Assembly (NCBI GenBank): GCA_963663375.1
Contig: OY760195.1
Location: forward strand, 2,542,001 to 2,606,000
Direction of reading: 5' to 3'
Length of the DNA stretch: 64,000 bases
From: JAYREN01 sp963663375
Lineage (GTDB): Bacteria > Acidobacteriota > Holophagae > Holophagales > Holophagaceae
Part shown: positions 50,606 to 57,282 of the stretch, piece by piece
Position numbering within the stretch: the stretch's first letter is position 1
Layout of the letters: each line of letters starts with the position of its first letter
Notes under the pieces: generated by a model
Databases searched by the model: none
Told to the model about the DNA's origin: nothing
Seen by the model: only the letters and a program-made list of their open reading frames with translations
Translations under genes and position numbers: made by a program

Positions 50606-51568
50606 ATGTCCACCGTTCTGATTCCGCTCCTGGCCTTCCTCTGTCTTCTGCCGGATATTCCGGTCCTGCACTGGCACGGTTGGCCAGCCTGGGTGGGACT
50701 GCTGGCGGGGGTGGGGGTGGCCATGACCCTCGGGAATCCCCACCTGACCCGCACTCGCGAACTCACGCCCAGGCTGCTGGCCTGGTCCGTTGTTGGGCTG
50801 GGCGCGGCGATGAATCTGCGGACCGTGGCGGTGGTGGGGCTTCATGGCTTCGGCTACACCATGGTGGGCATCGGGGTCACGCTATCGCTGGGGGCCCTGC
50901 TGGGGGGGGGGCTGGGAGTTCGCCGCGATACCTCCCTGCTGGTGAGCGTGGGCACGGCCATTTGCGGTGGCAGTGCCATTGCCGCCGTGGCCCCGGTGCT
51001 CCGGGCCGAGGATGAAGACACGAGCCTGGCCCTGGCCACGGTCTTCCTCCTTAATGCCGTCGCGCTACTGGTCTTTCCTGTGATCGGGCATCAGGTCCAT
51101 CTGAGCGAGCATTCCTTTGGGCTCTGGGCGGCCCTGGCCATCCACGACACCTCCAGCGTGGTCGGTGCTTCCGCCAGTTATGGGAACGAGGCTCTGGTGG
51201 TCGCCACGGTCACCAAATTGGCGCGGGCCCTGTGGATCGTGCCCGTCACCCTGGGGTTGGGATTCTGGCTGGCCCGCCGCGAGGCCCCTGCCCAGGCCCG
51301 AGCGAAGGCCAAGCGCCCGTGGTTCATCCTGGGTTTTCTCGCGGCGGCGGCATGCGTTACGTTCCTGCCCGCGCTGCAGCCCGCAGGACGCGTGGTCTCC
51401 GAGTTGGCCAAGCGCAGCCTCGTGCTGACACTCTTCCTTTTGGGATTGGGGCTCAGCCGAGAGCGCCTCGCGAAGGTCGGTCCCCGCCCGCTCATCCAGG
51501 GGCTCCTCCTGTGGATCCTGGTGGGCACGGGAACTCTGGCGGCGATCCTGGCCGGATGGATCCGCTAG
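50606..51568 (+). CDS. YeiH/UPF0324-type putative sulfate exporter family permease
   Basis: 320 residues with about ten hydrophobic segments. Family blocks include LLAWSVVGLGAAMNLRTV, the RRDTSLLVSVGTAICGGSAIAAVAP signature (segments around residues 110-133), LAIHDTSSVVGASASYG and VTKLARALWIVPVTL. Proteins of this family are annotated as sulfate exporters or related transporters, with little biochemistry. ATG 50606 follows GGGAAT at 50597-50602, a weak ribosome site. It probably shares a transcript with the DDAH gene. A bidirectional hairpin follows. Confidence 0.9.
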   Translation: MSTVLIPLLAFLCLLPDIPVLHWHGWPAWVGLLAGVGVAMTLGNPHLTRTRELTPRLLAWSVVGLGAAMNLRTVAVVGLHGFGYTMVGIGVTLSLGALLGGGLGVRRDTSLLVSVGTAICGGSAIAAVAPVLRAEDEDTSLALATVFLLNAVALLVFPVIGHQVHLSEHSFGLWAALAIHDTSSVVGASASYGNEALVVATVTKLARALWIVPVTLGLGFWLARREAPAQARAKAKRPWFILGFLAAAACVTFLPALQPAGRVVSELAKRSLVLTLFLLGLGLSRERLAKVGPRPLIQGLLLWILVGTGTLAAILAGWIR

Positions 51569-51573
51569 CTAGC

Positions 51574-51606
51574 AAACCAAAGGCCCCGCAATGGGGCCTC
51601 CGGTTT
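51574..51606. terminator. Bidirectional hairpin terminator between convergent genes
   Basis: AGGCCCC (51581-51587) pairs with GGGGCCT (51593-51599) around a GCAAT loop, with outer AAACC (51574-51578)/GGTTT (51602-51606) extending the stem. The A- and T-rich outer parts give short U runs on both strands, fitting a shared terminator for the YeiH-like and the minus-strand small-protein genes. Confidence 0.75.
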
Positions 51607-51623
51607 GGTGGAAACGGGATGCT

Positions 51624-51968
51624 TTAGCGTGCCTGGCCGTCGTGCTTCTGCCGACGAATGCGGCGGCTTTCGCGGTTCTGCTCGCGGTTGATCACGGCGG
51701 CTTCCTTCTTGGTGACCTTGCCATCGGCCTCCGCCTTGTCGATGTGGCGATCGACCCGGGCCTGCCTGCGCTCCAGGCGGATGGTCTCCTTGGGGGTGAG
51801 CTGGCCGCTGGCGACGCCTTGGCCGATGCGCTTCTGCTGGCGATCGGCGCGGTTTTCGATTCGGTTCTCTCGCTTTTCCGTCGGGGTGGTCGCCGGGACT
51901 TGGGCGAGGAGGGCGCCGCCGGTGATGGCGAGGCCCGCCAGGGCGAGGAGGCTGTGCTTGAGGTTCAT
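51624..51968 (-). CDS. Small secreted highly charged protein of unknown function
   Basis: 114 residues. A signal peptide (LLALAGLAITGGALLAQ) is followed by a Lys/Arg/Glu/Gln-rich helical mature region with a repeated layout: GQLTPKETIRLERRQARVDRH and the related DGKVTKKEAAVINREQNRESR, i.e. two helix-loop-helix copies with Gly-x-Leu/Val-Thr at each loop. That loop pattern recalls an EF-hand-like turn but lacks the Asp ligands. A periplasmic or surface nucleic-acid- or lipid-binding role is conceivable; no family is recognised. Confidence 0.72.
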   Translation of the reverse strand: MNLKHSLLALAGLAITGGALLAQVPATTPTEKRENRIENRADRQQKRIGQGVASGQLTPKETIRLERRQARVDRHIDKAEADGKVTKKEAAVINREQNRESRRIRRQKHDGQAR

Positions 51969-52048
51969 GGGGACTCCTGGTTTGGCTCCGGGTTGCTCCG
52001 GGGTTCAGAGGTAGATCCGCGGAAGGCACCAAAGGTTTACTCGAAAAT

Positions 52049-52065
52049 CGAGAGGACACCTCTCG
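52049..52065 (-). terminator. Rho-independent terminator of the 99-aa secreted-protein gene
   Basis: On the minus strand CGAGAGG-TGT-CCTCTCG forms a perfect 7-bp stem and is followed by ATTTT (52048-52044). It starts 12 bases after the stop codon at 52078 and separates this gene from the next small gene on the same strand. Confidence 0.75.
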
Positions 52066-52077
52066 GTCGAGGGGGCT

Positions 52078-52377
52078 TCAGAAGCCGATCCAGATGCTTC
52101 CGTGAGGCCTGAGCGCGATGGGCGGCGGGGGAAGGAAGATGCCGCTGTGGCGGGATTCGCGCCAGTGGCGGGGGTGGCGGACCATGACGGGGGGCGCATA
52201 GGCGTAAGGATCCAGGTAGCGGCGCTGGACATAGACCCGGGGGCCGCAGTCGTCGACAACGACACGCCGATTCCGGTGGGAGCGATGGTAGTCGCGGTCA
52301 TCGTCGTACCGGTCGTCGTGGGCGAGGGCGGGAAGGCTCATCGCCAGAAGCAGGAAGAGGGTCGCAGTGATTCGCAT
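52078..52377 (-). CDS. Small secreted basic protein of unknown function
   Basis: 99 residues: a signal peptide (MRITATLFLLLAMSLPALA) then a mature region rich in Asp, Arg, His, Tyr (HDDRYDDDRDYHRSHRNRR, VYVQRRYLDPYAYAPPV). The His/Asp-rich start could bind metals. No family recognised. The interest lies upstream: its promoter region shares a 35-column AT-rich box with that of the ADOP operon, suggesting a common regulator. A terminator follows. Confidence 0.7.
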   Translation of the reverse strand: MRITATLFLLLAMSLPALAHDDRYDDDRDYHRSHRNRRVVVDDCGPRVYVQRRYLDPYAYAPPVMVRHPRHWRESRHSGIFLPPPPIALRPHGSIWIGF

Positions 52378-52441
52378 GGTCGTCCCTTTCGGGTGAGGCG
52401 GGGGTTTGGGTTGTCCCGCTGCCTCTGTATTTCACGACCCA

Positions 52442-52476
52442 TGCCAGTTGGTAAAATTGAATCAAAACAGTGATTA
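52442..52476 (-). promoter_or_regulatory. AT-rich promoter box matching that of the ADOP operon
   Basis: Aligns to 13667-13700 with 29 identical columns of 35. On the minus strand TGGCA (52446-52442) would be the -24 half of a sigma-54 promoter, but the -12 position reads GA rather than GC at the ten-base spacing, so the promoter is degenerate. No GTGTCCC-type dyad is found upstream of it. It lies 65-100 bp before the ATG of the small secreted protein. The rest of the 177-nt gap to the lipase gene (which ends at 52555) shows no gene. Confidence 0.5.
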
Positions 52477-52554
52477 CAGAAAGCTGAACCCCGCCCGACG
52501 TAGTGTGATGCGGCAGGCCGTTGCGTCGTGCATCGCGTAAAACGCCAGATGCGA

Positions 52555-53739
52555 TCAGTCCAGCCCCGCCAGGAACTGAGCCCATTTCCGATAGAAGGGC
52601 AGCACCTCATCCCCATGTTCGGGGCCGAGGCCGATGATCTCCGAATGGTCCCAGCCTTCCAGCACGCCCATGTGATTCCATTCGCCCCGCCGGGGGGTGC
52701 CCTCGAAGAGGCGGACGGTCTCGGTGCCGGGGGCGGCCATGGAACGGGTGTTCACCACCCCATCATTGCGGAACCAGGTGCCGTCGACCGCCGAGTGGCC
52801 GGGCATGGCGATGGTCCGGCCCATGAACCGGGCGCCGGGCTGCCAGAGGGGCGTCATGCGAAACCGGGGCACCTGGTGCCCCTTGGTGTCGGGCCGGGTC
52901 TTGGCAGTGGACCAACTGAAATAGAAGACATCCGGCTGAATCCTGATTCGCGTGTTGAATTCCCGGGCACCCTCGGGGCTGAGTTCCGGGGCGCTGAAAT
53001 CGCCCGGGCCTTGCCACAGGGGGCTCGCGAAAACCCGGCGCAGGAAGGTCGCGGAGCCCTCGTTCTCCTGGCGGGTGAGGCGCCAATGGTCGAGCTTCAC
53101 GTCGTAGAAGCGGGCCTGCTTCCTTTGCAGGCTCGTGGCCAGGGCGAAGAGCTTCTGGACGGGGCCCACGAGCCCTTCCCGTCGCCAGGTGAGCGTAGTG
53201 CCGTCGTGGGGCGTGGCCAGGGTGGTCACGCTGGAGACCCAGGGGTTGCCCCCCCGAAAGAGGGGGCTCAGTTCCGCCTCGGGCGTGGCCTTTCGCTCGG
53301 CCTCATCGCCCTGGACGAGGAGGTGGGTCAGCAGCCGAATGGTCTGGCCACCCATGCTGTGGCCCAGGAGATGGACCTTGGGCGTGGAATCCCCCCAAGT
53401 GGGCAGGAGCGCGGAATAGGTGCGACCGAAGCGGGCATGGCCGTGGGCGGCGGCGTGGGCCTTGCCGTAGTCCACCCGGCCACCCTTGAGGATGGCGTAG
53501 ACCTCGCAGGCCCGGTCCCAGTTGCTGGAGAAGGGGCCTGGAGCCGCAGTAATGACGGGGAAGCCCTCAGCGCGGAGGTCTTCCTGGAGATCCCGTTTGC
53601 CGCCCCAGTATTTCAGGCCGAAGACTTCGTCCCGGCCCCAGACGCTGAAGCCACCCACCAGCACGATGGGGTGGGCGTTGCGGGGCGGCGGAGGAGGATC
53701 CACGGCCAGGCCTGCCAGGAGAAAGAAGGCAGGGAGCAT
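52555..53739 (-). CDS. Secreted lipase of the staphylococcal/Geobacillus L1 (family I.5/I.6) type
   Basis: 394 residues from ATG 53739 (a GTG directly before it could also serve). A short signal peptide (MLPAFFLLAGLAV) leads to NAHPIVLVGGFSVWGRDE, the oxyanion strand. The nucleophile is Ser128 in LLGHSMGGQT. The zinc-site segment HAAAHGHARFGRTY (95-108) closely matches the His-His part of L1 lipase, as does the Asp-bearing FYDVKLDHWRLTRQ; the catalytic Asp is in RNDGVVNTRS and the His in WDHSEIIGLG. Expected to hydrolyse triacylglycerols outside the cell. It begins seven bases after the barstar stop on the same strand, so all three genes may be one transcript. Confidence 0.92.
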   Translation of the reverse strand: MLPAFFLLAGLAVDPPPPPRNAHPIVLVGGFSVWGRDEVFGLKYWGGKRDLQEDLRAEGFPVITAAPGPFSSNWDRACEVYAILKGGRVDYGKAHAAAHGHARFGRTYSALLPTWGDSTPKVHLLGHSMGGQTIRLLTHLLVQGDEAERKATPEAELSPLFRGGNPWVSSVTTLATPHDGTTLTWRREGLVGPVQKLFALATSLQRKQARFYDVKLDHWRLTRQENEGSATFLRRVFASPLWQGPGDFSAPELSPEGAREFNTRIRIQPDVFYFSWSTAKTRPDTKGHQVPRFRMTPLWQPGARFMGRTIAMPGHSAVDGTWFRNDGVVNTRSMAAPGTETVRLFEGTPRRGEWNHMGVLEGWDHSEIIGLGPEHGDEVLPFYRKWAQFLAGLD

Positions 53740-53745
53740 CACCGT

Positions 53746-54234
53746 TCAGGCCAGCCAGGCGGGGGCGTCGAGTTCGGCGCCCAGGGCCCGCAGCTCCCGG
53801 GCCAGGGGCGGCAGATTGGTGCCTTCGGCGCGATGGAGGACCACGTGAAAGGGCCGCGAACCGTTCCAGGCCTCGGCGGCACCCTTCAGGATCTCGGCCA
53901 GGGCCGTGCGATCCGCGGGTTCCGCCCGATCCAGCACGTGCTGGGTATCCAGCACCAGCAGCGTGCAGGCCCCCACGGGAAGCCAGTCCAGGTCGTTGAG
54001 GCAGTCGTTGAGGGCGTCCCAGTTCTCTCCGAAGTAGGGCGGAAACTGGAGGGCGGAGGCCAGCTCATCGAAGAGGTCTTGTAGGGTGCGCATCTTGGTG
54101 CCCCGCAGGTGGCGCACCAGGGCGTGGGGCTCGGCGGCGAGGGGGGCCAGCCGCTCCAGGACGGAATCGGGGTCGCCCTGGGCCAGGTGGAAAAAGGGCG
54201 GCGCGGTGTGCTGGAGAAAGTCCAGGATCATCAT
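53746..54234 (-). CDS. Barstar-type ribonuclease inhibitor (immunity protein)
   Basis: 162 residues; the central segment FPPYFGENWDALNDCLNDL (65-83) matches the barnase-binding helix of barstar, with the key acidic residues Asp73 and Asp77 in the same relative places as Asp35 and Asp39. It is longer than Bacillus barstar at the N-terminus. The start (ATG 54234, followed by a second ATG) overlaps the barnase stop by four bases (ATGA), so inhibitor synthesis depends on translation of the toxin gene. It acts in the cytoplasm to neutralise misdirected RNase. Confidence 0.93.
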   Translation of the reverse strand: MMILDFLQHTAPPFFHLAQGDPDSVLERLAPLAAEPHALVRHLRGTKMRTLQDLFDELASALQFPPYFGENWDALNDCLNDLDWLPVGACTLLVLDTQHVLDRAEPADRTALAEILKGAAEAWNGSRPFHVVLHRAEGTNLPPLARELRALGAELDAPAWLA

Positions 54235-54647
54235 TTGATTTCCGTATAGGTGGCGTAGTGGTCCGCAGTGTACCAGGCCCGGCCATCGCTGCCGGTCACC
54301 AGGCGCTGAGGACCACGGTTGCGGCCGGGCACCTTGGGGTGGATATCCCACTCCCGATAGTCGATGGGCCGCCCCTGGGCATCCCGCTGGGGCAGCTTCT
54401 GCTCTCCGCCACGGCCGTAGTTTCCGAAACGCCGCCCGCCGACATGACCCGGAGGGGAGGCATCGTGGGCCCGGATATAGGCCAGGGTGGCGAGGGCTTC
54501 CCTGGGCACGTCCCGTGCCTCGACGATGCCACTGGATACGCCTTGGGTTCGGGTGAGGGCGTTGGTGGCGGGGCCCGTGGGGCCGCACGCCAGCAGCGCA
54601 CCGACGGTCAACAAGATCACCCAGAGGATGGAGCGGAGCCGCAGCAT
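54231..54647 (-). CDS. Barnase-type guanyl-specific ribonuclease, predicted lipoprotein
   Basis: 138 residues. A signal peptide ends in the lipobox LLAC (Cys21), so the protein should be lipidated and anchored to a membrane instead of freely secreted. The mature part keeps the barnase pattern: VGGRRFGNYGRGGEQKLP, Glu99 in YREWDI, Arg109 and Arg115 in GRNRGPQRLV, and His130 in TADHYATYTEI, matching barnase Glu73, Arg83, Arg87 and His102. All catalytic residues are therefore present. GGGAGG lies six bases before ATG 54647. Directly followed by barstar. Possible roles: antagonism between cells, RNA scavenging, or contact-dependent delivery; lipidation favours a surface role. Confidence 0.93.
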   Translation of the reverse strand: MLRLRSILWVILLTVGALLACGPTGPATNALTRTQGVSSGIVEARDVPREALATLAYIRAHDASPPGHVGGRRFGNYGRGGEQKLPQRDAQGRPIDYREWDIHPKVPGRNRGPQRLVTGSDGRAWYTADHYATYTEIK

Positions 54648-54674
54648 AGGAACCTCCCGCTCTCTTGATACACG

Positions 54675-54702
54675 ACAAAGGGCCTCGCGAGAGGCCCTTT
54701 GT
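54675..54702 (-). terminator. Terminator of tRNA-Gln
   Basis: ACAAAGGGCCTC (54675-54686), loop GCGA, GAGGCCCTTTGT (54691-54702): perfect 12-bp stem. The U-rich 3' half on the minus strand (CCCTTTGT) and an A-run before the stem fit termination of the tRNA transcript; TTTT after it on the plus strand would also allow the other direction. It sits between the tRNA and the barnase gene. Confidence 0.8.
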
Positions 54703-54705
54703 TTT

Positions 54706-54779
54706 TGGTTGGGGAACCTGGATTCGAACCAAGAAAGGCGGAATCAGAATCCGCTGGTTTACCGTTAGCCTATTCCCCA
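54706..54779 (-). tRNA. tRNA-Gln (anticodon CTG)
   Basis: 74 nt including the encoded CCA (54706-54708). The acceptor stem is TGGGGAA/TTCCCCA, the first pair being the U1-A72 typical of glutamine tRNA. The anticodon stem GCGGA/TCCGC encloses TTCTGAT with anticodon CTG, reading CAG. The T-arm contains GGTTCGAATCC. Clear promoter upstream and terminator downstream on the same strand, so it is transcribed alone. Confidence 0.97.
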
Positions 54780-54792
54780 AACGGCGCACTTC

Positions 54793-54820
54793 AGAATAGC
54801 CAGTCCGTAACGGAAAACAA
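54793..54820 (-). promoter_or_regulatory. Sigma-70-type promoter of tRNA-Gln
   Basis: On the minus strand TTGTTT (54820-54815) and TATTCT (54798-54793) are 16 bp apart, a good -35/-10 pair. The start would lie about 7-12 bases before the tRNA 5' end, followed by the GC-rich discriminator GTGCGCC common at stable-RNA promoters. Confidence 0.6.
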
Positions 54821-54891
54821 GGGGCGAGCGGCGATGGAGGTGCGCGCTGCGCTCTAGGCGGCGCTATCCTTGCTTCAAACGAGGTTTTGCC

Positions 54892-55437
54892 ATGGCCGAG
54901 AGTCTGAAACTTGCGTACTTCGTCGCCATGAAAGAAGGCGGGAGCTACCTGGGCGGTCTGCTGTTGACGGACACCTCGGGCATTCCCCTGGATTTCCGCT
55001 ACACCGAGCCCATCACGCCCACCAAGCTGCAATCTGTGCTCTACGGCAAGGCCCTGGAGCCGCATCTCAAGGAAGAGGTGATCCAGAAGACGCTGCTGAA
55101 GGAGCTGAAGGGCACGCCGGATCTCTTCATCCTCTCGGCCACGGAATTGGCCGGGGGCTGGAATGGGGACACTCGCTGCCCCGTGCTGTCAGTACAGAAG
55201 ACCCAGGAGGCGCCCCTGGCCCGCGCGGGCGAAGTGTTCCGGGCTTCCCAGCGCGAGGTCCTGCTGCAAATCAGTGAGGGCGCGGCGCCCCTGCGGGTCA
55301 TCTTCGCGGGCTCCGTGGAGCTCGCGGCCCAGGATGCGGCGGCCCAGAAGCTGCTGGAGGCGGGCTACCACATGGATGTGGTCGAACCTCTGGAGCGGGT
55401 GACGGCGGCCCTCCTGGCCCTGGTTCGGCCCGATTGA
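54892..55437 (+). CDS. Conserved-looking protein of unknown function
   Basis: 181 residues, no signal peptide or membrane helix. It starts KLAYFVAMKEGGSYLGGLLLTD, which resembles small alpha/beta sensor domains of the roadblock or profilin-like sort, and includes TPDLFILSATELAGGWNG and LRVIFAGSVELAAQDAAAQ. I recognise no named family. ATG 54892 has a GAGG nine bases upstream. It is the first of a run of plus-strand genes that ends with the kinase at 62.5 kb; the next gene follows after eight bases, so co-transcription is likely. Confidence 0.75.
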   Translation: MAESLKLAYFVAMKEGGSYLGGLLLTDTSGIPLDFRYTEPITPTKLQSVLYGKALEPHLKEEVIQKTLLKELKGTPDLFILSATELAGGWNGDTRCPVLSVQKTQEAPLARAGEVFRASQREVLLQISEGAAPLRVIFAGSVELAAQDAAAQKLLEAGYHMDVVEPLERVTAALLALVRPD

Positions 55438-55445
55438 GGACGGGC

Positions 55446-56234
55446 ATGGGCTTCGGGAAATTCAGGGACGCCGTTTCAGATCTCACGGAGACCCTGCGCC
55501 GGGTCTTCCAGGATCCACCCTCCCACGCCCTGGACCCGGGGCGTCTGATGGTGCGCTCCGAGGGGGTTCCCACCCTGCAAGTGGAGTCACCGTTCCAGGC
55601 CTTCCAGTTGGTCGCGGAGCCCCTCCAGGCCCCCCTGGACCTCCGGGTCGGGGTCGCCCAGGAGCCCATGGTCTTCCAGGGGCGAATCCAGGCAGAGACC
55701 GGCTGGGCCCAATGGGCGGCCGGAGCCAACGTCTGCGAGATGACTCGGTTCAGCATCGGCGCCCACCGGCGCGTAGAGGTCCCGCCCTTGCCCCGTCGCC
55801 CCCGCTGCGGCCGGATGGAGCCCGAGGCCTTTCGCACCGTGAGTCGCGGCTATCGGGAAGGGCTGGCCTCACCCGCAGTGCGGGGAGGCTCTCCCGAACT
55901 GGCTCAGGCCGTAGTGCGAGGGGGGCTGGAGGTGGCGATGAGCCTGCCCATCGCCATCCAGGGCCAGGACGTGCAGGAGCTTCCAAGGGTCCAGTGGATG
56001 CGGTACAGCCTGCAGCTGGTGAAGGCCACCGGCGAGAACATCCGCAATCTCGATGTGCTGGGGCTCTACCGGATCCCCTCCAAGGGGGTGGCGAGCATGC
56101 GCCACGATGCCAAGACCGGGCGGCTGCTGCTGGAGCTGGACCGCGAAGCCGCGGGCGCTTCCCGACTACCCTTTCTGCTGGCCCGGCGCAAGGATGACCG
56201 GACCCTCGTAAGCTGTTTCCTGGAGGAGGGCTGA
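55446..56234 (+). CDS. Protein of unknown function, coupled to an FHA-GGDEF cyclase
   Basis: 262 residues. ATG 55446 follows GAGGA by five bases; a TTG at 55434 is a weaker alternative that overlaps the upstream stop. The sequence starts GFGKFRDAVSDLTETLRRVF (a short amphipathic helix) and continues with RMVR-like and beta-rich stretches (VEVPPLP region, LNLDVLGLYRIPS-like strand) without a domain I recognise. Its stop overlaps the start of the diguanylate cyclase gene (TGATG, 56232-56236), which implies a shared role in that signalling pathway, as regulator or sensor. Confidence 0.75.
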   Translation: MGFGKFRDAVSDLTETLRRVFQDPPSHALDPGRLMVRSEGVPTLQVESPFQAFQLVAEPLQAPLDLRVGVAQEPMVFQGRIQAETGWAQWAAGANVCEMTRFSIGAHRRVEVPPLPRRPRCGRMEPEAFRTVSRGYREGLASPAVRGGSPELAQAVVRGGLEVAMSLPIAIQGQDVQELPRVQWMRYSLQLVKATGENIRNLDVLGLYRIPSKGVASMRHDAKTGRLLLELDREAAGASRLPFLLARRKDDRTLVSCFLEEG

Positions 56235-57205
56235 TGGTCGTCATTCCGAAGCCGTGGCCCGAGGATCCCGACGCGCCGGATCCCACCCTGCCGGAGACGG
56301 CCTGGGGCGACTTTGAAACCGCACTGCGCAAGCGCAAGGAGGACGATTTGGTGCCGCAACCCTGCGGGTGGGCCCTGGTGGTCTATGCCGGTGCGCAGCT
56401 GGGGAGGGTCTTTCCCCTGGTGCCCGGCGAAAACGTCATCGGGCGCTCGCCCACGGCCAGCGTAACCCTGCTGGACGAAGAGGTCAGTCGGGTCCACAGC
56501 ACGCTCCGGCTCGAGATCAATGAGCGCGGAGACCGCCTCGTCCTGGAGGACATGGGCTCCACCAACGGAACCTTTGTGAACGGACTGGCTCTGGTGGGGA
56601 GCCGTCCCGTGGCTGCCGGGGACCGCTTCGCCATCGGCGGCCACGTGCTCAAGCTCGTGGCCATGGACCCCCTGGAACGCAGCTTCCACGAAACCCTATT
56701 GGATCAGAGCACCAAGGATCATCTGACGGGGCTGGCCAACCGGGGCACGATCCTGGGAGAGCTCCAGAGCCGCTTCGACCTCAGTCGCCGCCACGGTCGC
56801 CCCCTCACGGTGGTGGTGTGCGATCTGGATCATTTCAAGTCGATCAACGATACCCATGGCCACGGAGCAGGAGATTTGGTGCTAAGTGGGTTCGGCGAGC
56901 TGGTGCGCCAGAACCTGCGGGGCACCGACCTGGCGGGGCGCATCGGCGGGGAGGAGTTCCTCATCGTGCTCCCCGAGACCGAAGTGGAGGGAGCCATGTT
57001 CCTGGCGGAGCGCCTGCGGGCGGCACTGCGGAATACGCCCCAGGTGATCACCAACGCCGTCCTCACGGTGACCTGCAGCCTGGGGGTGGCCGAGCGGAAC
57101 GCCGCCGATCGTGACGGCGGCATGTTGCTGGGCCGGGCCGACGGCGCCCTCTACCAGGCCAAGCGGCAGGGTAGGGATCGGGCGGTGATTGCGGCCAGGG
57201 GATAG
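56234..57205 (+). CDS. Diguanylate cyclase with N-terminal FHA domain
   Basis: 323 residues, soluble. The FHA domain (~55-140) has the phospho-Thr-binding pattern ENVIGRSPTASVTLLDEEVSR, the SR in VSRVHSTLRL, and LEDMGSTNGTFVNGL. The GGDEF domain (~165-320) has DHLTGLANRGTILGEL, LDHFKSINDTHGHGAGD and the catalytic GGEEF (238-242) in RIGGEEFLIVLP, so it should convert two GTP to c-di-GMP. No RxxD inhibitory site is evident five residues before GGEEF. FHA in place of a receiver domain means it is likely switched by Thr phosphorylation. A paralogue lies 3 kb downstream. Confidence 0.95.
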   Translation: MVVIPKPWPEDPDAPDPTLPETAWGDFETALRKRKEDDLVPQPCGWALVVYAGAQLGRVFPLVPGENVIGRSPTASVTLLDEEVSRVHSTLRLEINERGDRLVLEDMGSTNGTFVNGLALVGSRPVAAGDRFAIGGHVLKLVAMDPLERSFHETLLDQSTKDHLTGLANRGTILGELQSRFDLSRRHGRPLTVVVCDLDHFKSINDTHGHGAGDLVLSGFGELVRQNLRGTDLAGRIGGEEFLIVLPETEVEGAMFLAERLRAALRNTPQVITNAVLTVTCSLGVAERNAADRDGGMLLGRADGALYQAKRQGRDRAVIAARG

Positions 57206-57282
57206 CGCTACGCAGTCGATCGGACCTCTGGCTTCTTCTGAGATCGCTCCCATCGTCCGATAGGTTCCAAGGAAACCCTGGG

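Noticed and set aside
54231..54647. Colicin-type or polymorphic-toxin cargo
   Set aside because: The gene is short, starts with its own signal peptide and has no trafficking domain; it is a stand-alone barnase.
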